The notes under the pieces: model-generated | Told to the model about the DNA's origin: nothing | Seen by the model: only the letters and a program-made list of their open reading frames with translations | The model's database searches: none | Source of the DNA: Punica granatum | Taxonomy: Eukaryota > Streptophyta > Magnoliopsida > Myrtales > Lythraceae | Direction of reading: 5' to 3' | Assembly (NCBI RefSeq): GCF_007655135.1 | Contig: NC_045130.1 | Location: 12,710,001-12,774,000 of the forward strand | DNA length: 64,000 nucleotides | Made by a program: the position numbers and the translations under genes | Part shown: piece by piece, positions 46,421-57,455 of the stretch | Position numbering within the stretch: position 1 is the first letter of the stretch | Layout: each line of letters begins with the position of its first letter

Positions 46421-47090
46421 TGCGAAAATACCTAACCCTGCAGCCCTGCCACTGACAGTCAATTTCCAATTTCCATGACACCCATTTTTTTATTTTATTT
46501 ATTATTAAAATATAAGGAGAAGCAGACAAGAGGAGGGGTAGGAATGGAATTTTTGGGGCTACAGTTAATGCACGTGCATGGTTCTGATACGAACGGGAGT
46601 GACTGTGAACTGTGAGTACTGAGTAAAGGGTACGGCAACTGAGCGCGCCCGCGCCGGACAACTAATGAAGATGGAGAAGGATTTAAAAATTGTGAGAGAT
46701 GTACCAACCAAAAAAAAAAGTAAGAGATTTTTTTTTTGACTGTCAATGGTGTCCGGGTTCGTGGCAACCAACTAATTCACTGAGCGGTGTATTGTACGAC
46801 TTAGAGCCCGCAAATTAAATCCCGGATACCGACCCTCGGGAAAATCGAATTCTGAGTCTGAATTACTGCTTGTTATCAGCTTAAGTGAGGGATATTCTTA
46901 AGAAAAAAAAAAGGGCAAAAGTATAGTTTTGGTGGAGAAGCTTTAGTTATTTTTATTTTTATTTTCACCACTTTCTATTTTCTTTTCTAATTTCACCCAT
47001 TAGCTATCTCTACTTTTCTATTTTCACTCTTTGATAACTTTTTTCTGTTAAAGATGCTGATGTGTGATATTTTGGTGATTCATAAACGCA
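46421..47090. other. Intergenic; A-tailed retroposon-like stretch
   Basis: No gene seen. A stretch at about 46775-46915 ends in an A-run (AAGAAAAAAAAAA) and contains AAATCCCGGATACC, resembling a degraded SINE. No target-site duplication found. Confidence 0.35.
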
Positions 47091-47310
47091 GACTTATGAC
47101 TTCTCCCTTTTTTTTTTTTTATTAATCCGGGGTGTGCTTCGCCCGACTAATCCCCGGGGCTCCGTGAATCCCCGGCGACGCACGGAGCGGGTAATCATGC
47201 CAAAAGCGCTCCGGTGGCCCTAAGGAGATTCGAACCCGGGTCTCGGAGCAAACTTGAGTGCTCATTAACCACTAAGCCAAATCCCTTGAGTTTGACTTAT
47301 GACTTCTCCC
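47091..47310 (-). mobile_element. tRNA-derived SINE with perfect 17-bp TSD
   Basis: GACTTATGACTTCTCCC occurs at 47091-47107 and 47294-47310. The 186-base insert is in minus orientation: its head reads CTCAAGGGATTTGGCTTAGTGG (A-box TGGCTTAGTGGTTAATGAGC), then CCCGGGTTCGAATCTCC (B-box). The body is GC-rich with a CCGGGGATTCACGG hairpin, and it ends in a poly-A tail (T-run at 47108-47120 on +). Sharp TSDs suggest a fairly recent insertion. It is a different family from the 33695 SINE. Confidence 0.92.
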
Positions 47311-47580
47311 TAACAACTGCATTTAAGAATAAAACTGCTGCTTCTCTCTATTGGCGCCTATCCCTTTTTTTCTTTTAATTTTTTTATTAATTCGATTATA
47401 ATATATATCAGATTATAATATATATCAGATTACCTATCATTATTATTTCTCTTTAATCCTAATTTATTGTTAACTTTTTCATCAAATTACTAGTATAATG
47501 ATATGTTTCCGTCTCTTTATGTTCCCACGTGTAATGCGTGTGCGTTTTCCTCCTATAATTATTAATCCTTGAATTTTAGA
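47311..47580. other. AT-rich intergenic
   Basis: A short direct repeat of TTATAATATATATCAGA occurs at 47396-47430. Nothing else seen. Confidence 0.4.
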
Positions 47581-47985
47581 GGCATTTGATAAAAATTTAA
47601 TTCAAAAATTTCAAGTCTTAAGATTTGACTTACCAGAAAAACTCAATGTAACTCATAATAATTTATTCAGGTAATAACCGCACCTGCATAAATTTATTTC
47701 ATAAAACCTTTTAAATTTTGTTTTTCTATAAAGGTCTTTTTTTTGTTCAGTTCTCAATTTTTATATATATTTTGAATAAAATATTTATTTTCAACATCAT
47801 TAGACTGTTACAACAATAAGATATTGTTCATAAGCAGAATGAAATAAATAAGAAGTATATTATATGGATTTTCATTATAAACAACAATATTATTAGTATT
47901 GATTATAACTATTTTGAAATCATTATAATTTAAAATCTAATTCTTATATAAGATAAATCCTCGACAATGTGGAGCCTTTTCTAGT
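47581..47985 (+). mobile_element. Helitron-like non-autonomous element, copy 2
   Basis: It is collinear with 38658-39130 (GGCATTTGATAAA, TTTGACTTACC, AACTCA-TG, then AT-rich blocks). It ends with a GC-richer patch (CTCGACAATGTGGAGCC) and CTAGT at 47981-47985. The 5' end is not defined. Confidence 0.45.
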
Positions 47986-50229
47986 AAATATTAGCTCTAA
48001 ATCAGCGTTATATTCGGTTTCCGAGATTTCTTGTCAATCCTCCCTGATAACAAAGGGAAAATCTATGATACTATCAAAGTATCGTGCTCTTTATTTATCA
48101 CCCCATAAGATCGATCCAGGGTGATAGAAAGTGAGATAAGGGTGCCAATCCGACATTTAAGGAGGTCACCGTGCCTTGATGATAACAAAGAAGCTCCCAA
48201 GGATGGAATAGCACTGTTGGTGCTGTTCTCGGCCTCACAAAGTCTAACTGATCGTGATGAGAAGTATTAACCTCGGCGATGCTTCTTCGACCACACCGAA
48301 AAGGCTTTCCAATTGAGCCACATTCAACCTATCTAAAACTAGCCTCAGGATTTGGTACTCTGCAGATGGTTGGAAATAAGACGTGCAATGAAGAGCAAGT
48401 GAATTAGTGTCACATATATATTGAAAAGATCTTTAGTATTTATTAAAAGGATTGGATTGCCATGGAAGATTCATAGTTCTAGATAGAAGTTTAGAAGACC
48501 TAATAAAGTGTTGGGAGTTAATTGTCTTCTAGTTCTAGCCATAACTAGGGGCAAATTATATAGCCATCTTGAAGAAGTAAAACTGTTAGTATATATTGAT
48601 AATCACCACGCACACTATTATGAGCCGGGGGCAAGAGACAGGAGCGAGATGACACGACATGACTTAAGGGGCAAACATATTGCTTAGGCGATGCCAGCAA
48701 CGACACTTTTTTACTCATCTTTCAGTGTGACGGGATACAGGTTTTTTTTTTGGGTAGACAAATAGGGCCTCAGCCCAAGAAAAGAAAAAACAAATTAAGA
48801 GATATAAAGACGGAGCGGTATGGAAGTCCCTGCATAATCGCTAAACAATAAAGCATCTAGAACGACAAACTGCTCAAAAATTTAACATGGGCTAAATTTG
48901 TTGTTGAAGATTGCAACTTTCCTTTTATTTCTGAATAAGTTCGCCTTCTCATCTGCCTCTTCTCCTTCTTATGAATGCTATCATTTGAGGCTCTTGTTCT
49001 TCGTCTCCTCTCCTCTCTTCTCTTAGGATACGTCTGGTAGATTCCCGGCAATTAAATTACTAATAATGTACATTCCCATCAAGGTGGGAATCCACATTCC
49101 CACCGCCGATGGTAATATACATTTGGAAGTATATGATAACAGAAATGTGAATTGTCATGATCCAACTAAACATGAGAATCTTATAAGCCCAAGGAATTTA
49201 ATATAAACTTTTCTAGAAATTCACATAGATTTTTACATACCAATGCCACCTTAGGAGCAACGCATTCTTCTTTCCCTACTTCAGTGATGATTGTAATTTC
49301 TTAAATCCTGGAATTTCCAATGAACCGCCTGAGAAAAGCATCATCTCGGATTCTTCATACAGCGACGATGTACAGTGAAACAGCATCTACAAATTACCTC
49401 TATCGCGATTCTTATTGAACATACCGTCGCCATTTGTTGCAGGGCAGGACGCCACTAATATTGGAGAATTGACCAAGCAGGGACACGGCGCTGCGCGCAT
49501 TTCAGTGATGCCTCAGGAAAAAAACAATGTCTTGAATTCGTACGATTTATACTAATTTCTGGTTGATTGAAGAAAAGAGGTTCTGGTTTCCACTGTGCCC
49601 CTTTCAAGAACTGTCTTTATTGCTGTGTTTTATGGTCCATCAAAACCAATCAAAGAGATAGAAAAGAAAACGTTCTCATCCGGCTGGGTTCGTACTTGAA
49701 CTAGTTTTTTCTCTTTTAACTCACTAGGAGCATACACGTAGCACCCCTATCCGAGCGCTACCACTCTAGCTAAAACTTCATATTAAGGGGTAAATCTCTT
49801 CCAGCGTAAATCTTCTATATTCATAATGACTCAAACTAAAGACTTTGCTTAAGAGAAACAAATGCCGACCAGCTTGAACCAACCCACATTGATCATTTTA
49901 TCGTATTTTGGAATGATATGATGGGATCATCTAAACGTTGCAGCGTTTTCTTTCGGTAACCGTGTTTGGTTTGAATTTAAGGTCGGAGCATTGTTTTGTA
50001 ACGCTTGCATTCCATTGGGAGTCCCTTTATGCATGATAGGTCTCATAAGCTAGCAGACCAGTTCTGGTGTTCTGGTGTATGTGGCTAAAGTGGAACCGAA
50101 GATAGCTTTCAATCGCAGTTTCCTTCCGGTGACCATACCATGCAATTCCAGTCAATGGGCTCATCAACAAGTTAATTACGTTAGGAATTCCGGATAATTA
50201 TGCTTCCACCATAACTGAACGTCAACCGA
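47986..50229. other. Intergenic with repeat fragments
   Basis: No gene supported. A dispersed-repeat fragment (CTTCTATATTCATAATGACTC..GACTTTGCTTAAG..AACCAACCCACATTGATCA) lies at 49800-49905. A MITE-like fragment with CATTCCCA..TGGGAATG inverted pairs lies at 49068-49110. Confidence 0.4.
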
Positions 50230-50239
50230 TCTAGAAATG

Positions 50240-50465
50240 CTTGTTTAGTTTCAAATTAGGATTTTAAAATCCTACTTTAACTTAATTCTACTCACAACAA
50301 AATAAAATAACTTATACAAAGTCAAATGGTGGGCCCTATTTATATTACTCTTTTTCCACAACAAAATAAAATAACTCATACAAAGTTAAAGCGTGAGTCC
50401 CATTTATACTACTCTTTTTCAAAATCAAAATCTAATTTTAAAATCTTACTTTAAAATCAAATGCA
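50240..50465. mobile_element. MITE with internal tandem duplication
   Basis: Inverted termini: left GTTTCAAATTAGGATTTTAA..TCCTACTTTAA, right in reverse complement GATTTTAAAGTAAGATTTTAAAATTAGATTTTG. The core is two tandem copies (about 50293-50420) of a roughly 64-base unit, CACAACAAAATAAAATAACT followed by ATACAAAGT and TATTACTCTTTTT. Non-coding. Confidence 0.6.
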
Positions 50466-52187
50466 GTATTAATTGCCACGAAATAATAAATTTACCATTC
50501 GAGAAAATAATACAAGCTTAGGTAAGCAACGACAGTAAAGTGAATGTTCAGAATGTGCAACGAACCTACCGCGCTAGAAGAAAAAGGATGTCTGCGATTG
50601 AACTGAGAAGGGTAGTTGATCGAACTTTATTCAGGATACAACTCTGGACAATTCCTTAAAACAAAAGGAATCACAAAGTAAGCCAATTTGAAAATTTGAT
50701 GCAGTCTTCTGTCAAATATATTCAATTAGAAAAAGAAGTTTGAATGAATCATCAAAAAAATGGCCCACAAAATTCGAGTACTTCATCAAACCCCAGATTG
50801 AATGTTGACTATTCCACTAAAGAATCACAAGAACTGATCTTGATCAGAAAACTGGGTGCTCCATATCGTATTTAAGCAATGGGCATTTGTTCCCTATCTT
50901 CTCGAACTCCACGCTCGAATAACATGTAAGGAAGGGAATATCAGGAGATAATCCCGATTCCCCTCTCCAATGTTTAAATGAGTACAATTGTGTGAAAATA
51001 ATGAATAAATCTCAGAAAAGTTGCGTATCTCGATTGGCGATTACTTGGTTCAAATTCGAATTCGAAAGGACACTTTATACATGTTCATGCTATTAGGCTA
51101 TGGGTCCTTACATATCAATTTTGGGTGATGTCTTTTATTGGTTTCATGTAGTGGTCCTTATTTCCAAACGCATCAAAAACCCAACCATACAGTTGATTAA
51201 AGAAGAAAGATCTTGCCCATGATGTCCTGCAAGAGCCTGCATCCAGTAATTAAAATAACAGCAGCGAATACGGGTGCGAGGTACCTACGTTATTGATCAC
51301 GACAAACCGTTGCGAGATCTGGACAGAATTTTGCATGATCAGTTAAAGAAAGATTTTTTATATGAGTCGTGATTGTTCTGCGCAACATACATATACGGTC
51401 GCAGTCTCTCCGAGCGCGTCATTAATCATTCTACCTAACTCCCCTTGCTTTCGAACTTTGTAATTGGTGTTCAAGTGCTTTTTAAATTGTGTATTTAGAT
51501 CGATCCAGCAAGGTGAAATGGAAAGAGATGGGAGGGCTCATTGCTTTGCTTAATTCCAAAGGAAAAGTCGATCGGCAAAAGCTCTTGGGCCCATTTCTCT
51601 GTGCGTGGGTGGAGCGCCTTTCCTTCGCCATTTACAATTCCCTCAAACTGATTTCGAAAGGTTTCTTAATTCCAGAAAATTCAAATTGCATCCTCTGTTT
51701 ATTGTGTAACCTTACGGACTTATAACATATGCACGTAGATAATTGCTCGTCGCGTGATCAAAGCAAGAAATAAGGTTATAACACGGAATATCCATAACAT
51801 TGGCTGATGGACAGATTAACAGATAAATTCTACACTGTGATCTTTCGAGTTGTACTCATCGGAATCCGTGGATACGGGATTCGATCTCATTATTTCACCG
51901 AAAAAAGTTTTATATCCTTTAATTAGCTAACTAGACCTAAAATCAATATGACGAGAGAAACATTTACCCGCTGCAAGTCAGAAAATCAAATCCCCACCTT
52001 TGCGTCTTCGAAGAGTTATCTAGATCAGGCCTTTATACTAGAGTCACCAGCAGCGTGATTGGACTTGTGGGGCCCATTCACCTGTCGTATTCGGGCTGGC
52101 TCTGGAGTAGAAAGAAATAAAGTGCCAAATCTAGACAAACCCGATCGACCGGTAGAATCTGGCCGGAGGGCGTGGCGGAGAAGGGCG
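50466..52187. other. Intergenic, 3' side of the NHL gene
   Basis: No supported gene. A 78-codon frame at 51489-51725 has no recognisable features. At 51845-51930 there is a fragment of the dispersed repeat (GGGATTCGATCTCATTATTTC). Confidence 0.4.
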
Positions 52188-52924
52188 TCATTTAGCTTTA
52201 GAACTGCAGCGCTTTGGGTTGGTATAGGTCCCATTCCAGGGATGGAAATGGAGCCAACAGTTTAAGTGAGACCAAAACTTAACTGAACCGAGTAGTCCGA
52301 CCCTCCACTGCGCCCTGAACTTCCCCTTCAGTTCGAACACGACGTCGTTCCGTCTTATGAACAGGTTCACGAGCTCCATCTTTTCTGGATCCAGTGGTAT
52401 CGGGCTAGACTCAACCACGTAGTGGATATCCTGGGAGCCATTCTTTTTTACGTCGAAAGGGGGTGCCACGAGCTGCGCTATCTCCATCCCGCCAAAAATC
52501 AGGAAAAAGCTAGTGTCCTGGAAGGTTGCATGGGCCTTCGCGTTGGCATTCTCAGCCAAAATATCAATCGTGATCTGCGTCACGAGGAGGCCGGCCTCAT
52601 CGTACCTATCAGACGGGCAAGGATTCAACCCCACAGTTGGCTATTTCTCGTCAGTATGGTGATTTAATTTTTCTTGTATTGAATATATATATATATATTA
52701 CGGCACTTTCAGTGTATGTTAGAGCAGTACCGGAAAGTGTCGAGGCTCGCTGAGAGGACGGAGATGACGGGGACCCGAGGGTGGATGATAATATAGCCGA
52801 CAAAGACGACGATGCCAGCGGTTATGACTGCGATCGCTAGGATTGCGCAAATGACGGCAGCACACCAGATGAGGGGGTGGGTGCGCCTGCCCTGGGAGCC
52901 GATTACGTACTTTTTCGGTGTCAT
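52188..52924 (-). CDS. NDR1/HIN1-like (LEA_2) membrane protein
   Basis: A plasma-membrane-anchored plant protein of the late-embryogenesis/harpin-induced family; members take part in defence or stress responses, the exact role here being unknown. Two exons: 52924-52731 and 52605-52188 (125-base intron), 203 residues. A short cytosolic head (MTPKKYVIGSQGRRTHP) leads into one transmembrane helix (residues 18-47, LIWCAAVICAILAIAVIT...). The extracellular LEA_2 domain (about 50-200) follows, with YDEAGLLVTQITIDI, PPFDVKKNGS, a WRVGLLGSVKFWSHLNC segment and a basic CSSKAK C-terminus. Splicing restores LDTFRYDEAG across the junction. The ATG was chosen because upstream the frame runs through a GAGGAC minisatellite and poly-Leu; family members have a comparable short head. 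Confidence 0.85.
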
Positions 52925-52927
52925 TAG

Positions 52928-52972
52928 AAGGAGGACGAGGACGAGGATGAGGACGAGGACGAGGAGGAGCGC
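52928..52972. repeat. GAGGAC hexanucleotide minisatellite
   Basis: About seven imperfect copies of GAGGAC/GAGGAT on the + strand, ending four bases upstream of the NHL start codon on the minus strand. In the minus-strand NHL frame it would read as alternating Leu/Val. It therefore lies in the 5' UTR, or possibly extends the protein with a second hydrophobic run. Confidence 0.8.
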
Positions 52973-54053
52973 GGTGGTCTTCCTAAGACCGACAACATTC
53001 GGCGGCAAAAGAATCTGATTGACTTGCCCTCCGGGGTGAGGTTGCAGGTGGAGAGGAGAAGGGCGAGGGCGAGGGCGTGGCGTGGAGGTTTTAAGATTTT
53101 GGGTTCTTTGCTCTAAATGGTGGAGAAGGTTTTGGTATCTTTCATGCTTTCTATATATATATATATATATATATGTTTGTATATATAATAATATAATATT
53201 ACGATATATAATATTCAATAACTAAGATATATTACAATGGACGAATTTTTGATACGAGGAAATTATAAGCCGTCATTTGGGTGAACAGGGAATCCACACA
53301 GCTTTAAGCCGACGAAAATAGAAACACGAAAATGTAGCTGAACGGCAAGCTGCAATAAACAAACCTCATCTAGGGTACGGGATCAAAATTCGCTGAAAAT
53401 ATCTCGTGATTAATATCATACAGTTTCTGAAATGAAAATTAATCTAAATCAATATATCAAGAGCACCATGATTTCACCAAAGATAAAGTTTACAAAAAGT
53501 GCAAAATACCAAACTTGCATTACTTAATACAGATGTCTGGGCCGCCGTCCATTAATTTTTCCGAAAAAGAAAACAACTCATTTCTGTGTCTTCCCACTTT
53601 GTACTTGAACGCGAAGCAAATTACTAATCTTATTATGAATTAATTTCAGCCGTCAGATTCCTTCTTGTTTGTGATACGGATCCTGACTTGGGTCCCGACA
53701 TGGGAAAAAACAATCCGTTGATTGGTCTCCACGGGATTCCGATGCTATCCCTCATTCCCCCCCCCGTCTGATTCTACATATTAGACTAGATGAATAGAGA
53801 GGACATCCTTTAAAGCACAAAACCCGAACCTGTTAATCGCGATTAGTTCGGGCAATTCGGGTTGCAGCACTCGACCAGGATGATATATTTACATGCTCAT
53901 TCGTCGAATGCTCTTGCAAGTACTTGCGAAGCAGCCTCCTTGTTTTATCACTTAACCATGAAGGAGACCAGCAAAAAACAGATTCTGAATTCCCGACTTT
54001 CCGATTTCGGTTTTCCCTGCCTGGCTGTGAAGTCAAGGTACTTAGCCAGTTGT
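52973..54053. other. NHL upstream region and intergenic
   Basis: A (TA)n tract at 53152-53174 lies about 230 bases upstream of the NHL start. The rest is AT-rich without gene signals. Confidence 0.45.
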
Positions 54054-54730
54054 CTATTATGTAGGGGTGTGCAAAAAGAACCGATAATTGAACCATCCCA
54101 ATGACCGTCCCATTCCAAATCGAAGAATAACTCAATTATTTGTTTTGGTGAAAAATTCGGTTCCTAAATTCTCAATTAATTTGGTTTCGGGACAGTTACA
54201 CTTTCTAATTTCAAAATCATGATTAATCGTCCCATCCCGAATATATATAAAAATATATAAATTACATATTTTATTATATTTATTTATAGATTTGAATTTA
54301 AATATTTGCACTTTCTTTTTTTTCTTCAGAAAAAAAAAGTTGGAAAAGCAAATTCAAAAATCATAGTCATTATGCAGAAGATTGAGAGCCGTTGAGAAAT
54401 GATGGCAATTTTGATATTTTTGTGCAATTAGAATTTCGAAAAAATTTGATTAGTATATAAACGTGCTTGTTTTCATTTTTTTTACACTTTAATTCGTGTT
54501 AATTACGCTCTTGTAGAACGATTAGACTTTATGAATTTAAGACTTACAGGGTAATTTTCTTGATTCGAAACCCGAACGAAAAAATGGTTATTTTTCGAGA
54601 CAGATTTATAATTGTAATATGATTACGGGATCGATTTTGGCTAGGAAAATTTCATTCACTATAATTCGGGACCAGTACGATAGCCCCTACAACAGAACCA
54701 TCCCATCCCGTGCCCACCCCTACTATCATC
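54054..54730. mobile_element. hAT-like MITE (TAGGGGTG termini)
   Basis: The element 54062-54722 begins TAGGGGTGTGCAAAAAGAACC and ends TGCCCACCCCTA, giving a 12-base terminal inverted repeat with one mismatch. Sub-terminal motifs (CCGATAATTGAACC, CCATCCCAATGACCGTCCCA) also echo those near the right end. Flanking octamers CTATTATG (54054-54061) and CTATCATC (54723-54730) agree at 6 of 8 bases, as expected for an aged hAT 8-bp TSD. No transposase. Confidence 0.8.
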
Positions 54731-54884
54731 ATGTAAACTGAGAGCATCTTCCAATTACTAGACACTAGGCAGTTAAATTCTCGCACATCAGAAGAAAATA
54801 CCAGCCTATAATAACACCGACAAAACACTCGGATACAGCAAATCCTACAACGGACAGTGCTTCTCGACAGAAAACACTGTATTT

Positions 54885-55502
54885 ATGTCAAGACAGAATC
54901 GAATGAAAGCATTACTGGTGAAGTCCTGCATTTCATCAGTGCGTGGAAGTTTATCTAAGGGAGACCTAACGGAAGAAACGGAATGGCATGAATCAAGCAG
55001 CCCAAATCGGACTCCAGAAACTGCTTTGTTTACTCAGATCATCCAAACTGAGAAGAAGACTACTCTTTCTGGCCCATGCATAAAACGAGCATTTATGAGA
55101 CACCTAATATATCCTTCACCATCGACTAGGCGAAACAACAAGAGCTGCTCAGATAGTGAAATAACCTGTGCTGACCAACGGATAGAACTCGCTCCTTCCA
55201 GCACATCCTGTAAAATGCATGTAAACCCGAACTGTCAAACTCCAGAAAGGACTAAACAGAAACCGGAAGATGAACTTACAATACACCCAACCACATCTTC
55301 CTACATACTGTGGTTTGAGTCGCTAATCCTCTCGCTGTTTACGTTCACCCTTCTGAGTTACGGTAGCATGTATAGAAATTTATACCATAGATTTTCTGCT
55401 ATTCCAATAGCAAGTATCAATTTCCATGTGACCCTGCCAATTTCTTCTCAAAACAAAATGTTGCAGCAAACTCCCATTAAAAGGGATGCTGCTAATCTTT
55501 AG
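54885..55502 (+). CDS. Unassigned 205-codon open frame
   Basis: An uninterrupted frame from a true ATG, the longest non-shadow open frame of unknown identity in the window. The product is Ser/Thr/Lys-rich for the first 140 residues, with a single hydrophobic stretch at about 145-162 (ILWFESLILSLFTFTLLSY) and then a basic end. I recognise no domain. There is no obvious promoter, codon use does not look distinctive, and a hAT-like MITE lies 160 bases upstream. It could be a lineage-specific gene, a relic or chance. Confidence 0.2.
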   Translation: MSRQNRMKALLVKSCISSVRGSLSKGDLTEETEWHESSSPNRTPETALFTQIIQTEKKTTLSGPCIKRAFMRHLIYPSPSTRRNNKSCSDSEITCADQRIELAPSSTSCKMHVNPNCQTPERTKQKPEDELTIHPTTSSYILWFESLILSLFTFTLLSYGSMYRNLYHRFSAIPIASINFHVTLPISSQNKMLQQTPIKRDAANL

Positions 55503-57455
55503 CCAGGCACTGATTTGAGCGACGATTGAGAACATTTGGGGGGGTCCAGCTACTTGAACCATCCCCATAACAGATCCCAATCCTCGATAAACCGCATCGA
55601 ATCATCATGGCAGACGCAATTCTGAATGAAACTGAACAGATATAGCCTGATCAATTAAAGAGTCATTTGGGGGAATATTCACTTCGTTATACCCTATGAA
55701 CCTAATAAATGTGAAGCTACTTTCGCTCCATCATCGTGACGAAAGCTATCATGTTAGTGGTCATGTCAATACAAGTGTTGAGATGGTGGATAACTAGGAG
55801 TTTTCAAGTTCACAAGTGGTTCAATCTATGGAGTTAATTGTTAAACTGATCAATGAAACATGCAACTATTTTTCTTAGGCTAAAATTAGAAAGATTTTTA
55901 GTTCTCATACCCATGCAAGTGACTCTTCAGCCAATATGTCCTGTTACGTACCCTAATCAGTTGATCAGGATATTTGGCCACATTGTAGTTTTTACAATTA
56001 TTAATTCTTGTTTCCCCCAAACAACTACGCTCACTAAGCAAAATTGTGGCATAAAAGGTATTGTTGGCATTTCAAAAAATGAAGTGAAGGTACATGACAT
56101 CCTTGTAACCTAGGGGGTGCAACATGTTATTGACCCGACACTTAAAACCACCAAATCCTTCCGCAACATCGGTTGAAGCATAGCTTCTGAAGTTTCAACC
56201 CTACCTTGAAATCCAGAAGCTTTACACAACCCATGCTCACCAACTGTAAGACACTCAAAAAGTTGCCACTAAACTTTGTTCATATGTGCTCGTGTCATGC
56301 TTAAAATTGAGGCGAGAAAGAAGCAATTTTGTCTCTTCATTTGTTGCTACGCTGCAAACCATGCGTATGGAGCAACTTGCCACCATAAAGAACCTTATAA
56401 TCGAGGCTGACTTCTGTCATAGCATAGAGACCATATGAACATCACTATCCAACCCAGACTGTTTCTTGGTCAGGCCAGTCACTTGTTCAATTGTCGTGAC
56501 TCGCTTTCAATCTTCACCCCTCTTCACAAAATTGCAACTCATAAGCAGTTGAGAAGCTAATTGACTGTGAATTTCTTGCCAAGAATGTCGTCATCATGAA
56601 GCTGCCGATCCAAAAGTACTAGAATAAGGTCTCCACAAAATGGCCTCATCCAGCTCAGACCTCAACCATACAATGAAAGTTGAGAAATGAACTTCAAGGT
56701 TTCAAGTCCGACTGGTAGGGCATGAAAAATGCCATGAACCAATGGATGGAATTAAAACAAAAGGGGCAGATAATTTTTTGCCCCAAGGGAAAAAGAAGCA
56801 AAATTTAAGATGTGATATCAACTCCTTGTCGAGTTATGAGAAAGTTGATGATTGTATAGTGGTTATCACCTACCACTTAGCAAAGTGGTAGCTTTTCTGT
56901 GGGCAAGAAATTGTTGAACTGCATTGCCCAAAGCTGTTTTCAGTATCGAAGACCAAAACTCGGCATGGTATGCCAAGATAACACAGAGTCTAGTTCTAAC
57001 GAGTACCTTAATAGATAATGCAGTAAAAGATCAGTGAAAGAGATTATTCTCTTAACAAAAATCCTTGAGAAAGGTTAATTTTAGTACGAACATCATCAGA
57101 ATATAGATGCAGTGAATAAGATAAGAGACACAGGAATGGACTCTATTGACGCAAAATAAGAAGCCAGCACGATTCTTCTCTAAATTCTCAGAAATGTTTT
57201 TTTTTTTTTTTTTACTCATGGAAGAAAAGGCACGATTAGCTTTATGGTACAAAAAGAGAAGTCGATAGAAATTTCGGAGAAGATAATCTGAGAGAGCCTT
57301 TAATTAGGTACGAAAGATAATAATGGCGAGAGCTTTATATTACTTGGAGAAACAAGCAGTGCAATCCAATGTAGCAAAAATATCTCTAGCATATGTACTA
57401 AAAAATGAATAAATGCTTCCAGAAGAATTGGGATGAAACTTGCAAAAGGGAACAC
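55503..57455. other. Intergenic, PPR 3' side
   Basis: No recognisable gene. The 56100-57000 part is less AT-rich than its surroundings but is interrupted by stops in all frames, so it may be a decayed element. A T17 run at about 57197-57213 is read as a poly-A on the minus strand. Confidence 0.4.

Noticed and set aside
47200..47290. tRNA gene suggested by GGTTCGAATCTCC on the minus strand
   Set aside because: The acceptor stem and anticodon arm do not fold, and it lies within a TSD-bounded A-tailed insert, so it is the head of a SINE.
56100..57000. Possible decayed retrotransposon or gene
   Set aside because: Composition differs from the flanks, but stops in every frame and no recognisable motif; too weak to call.
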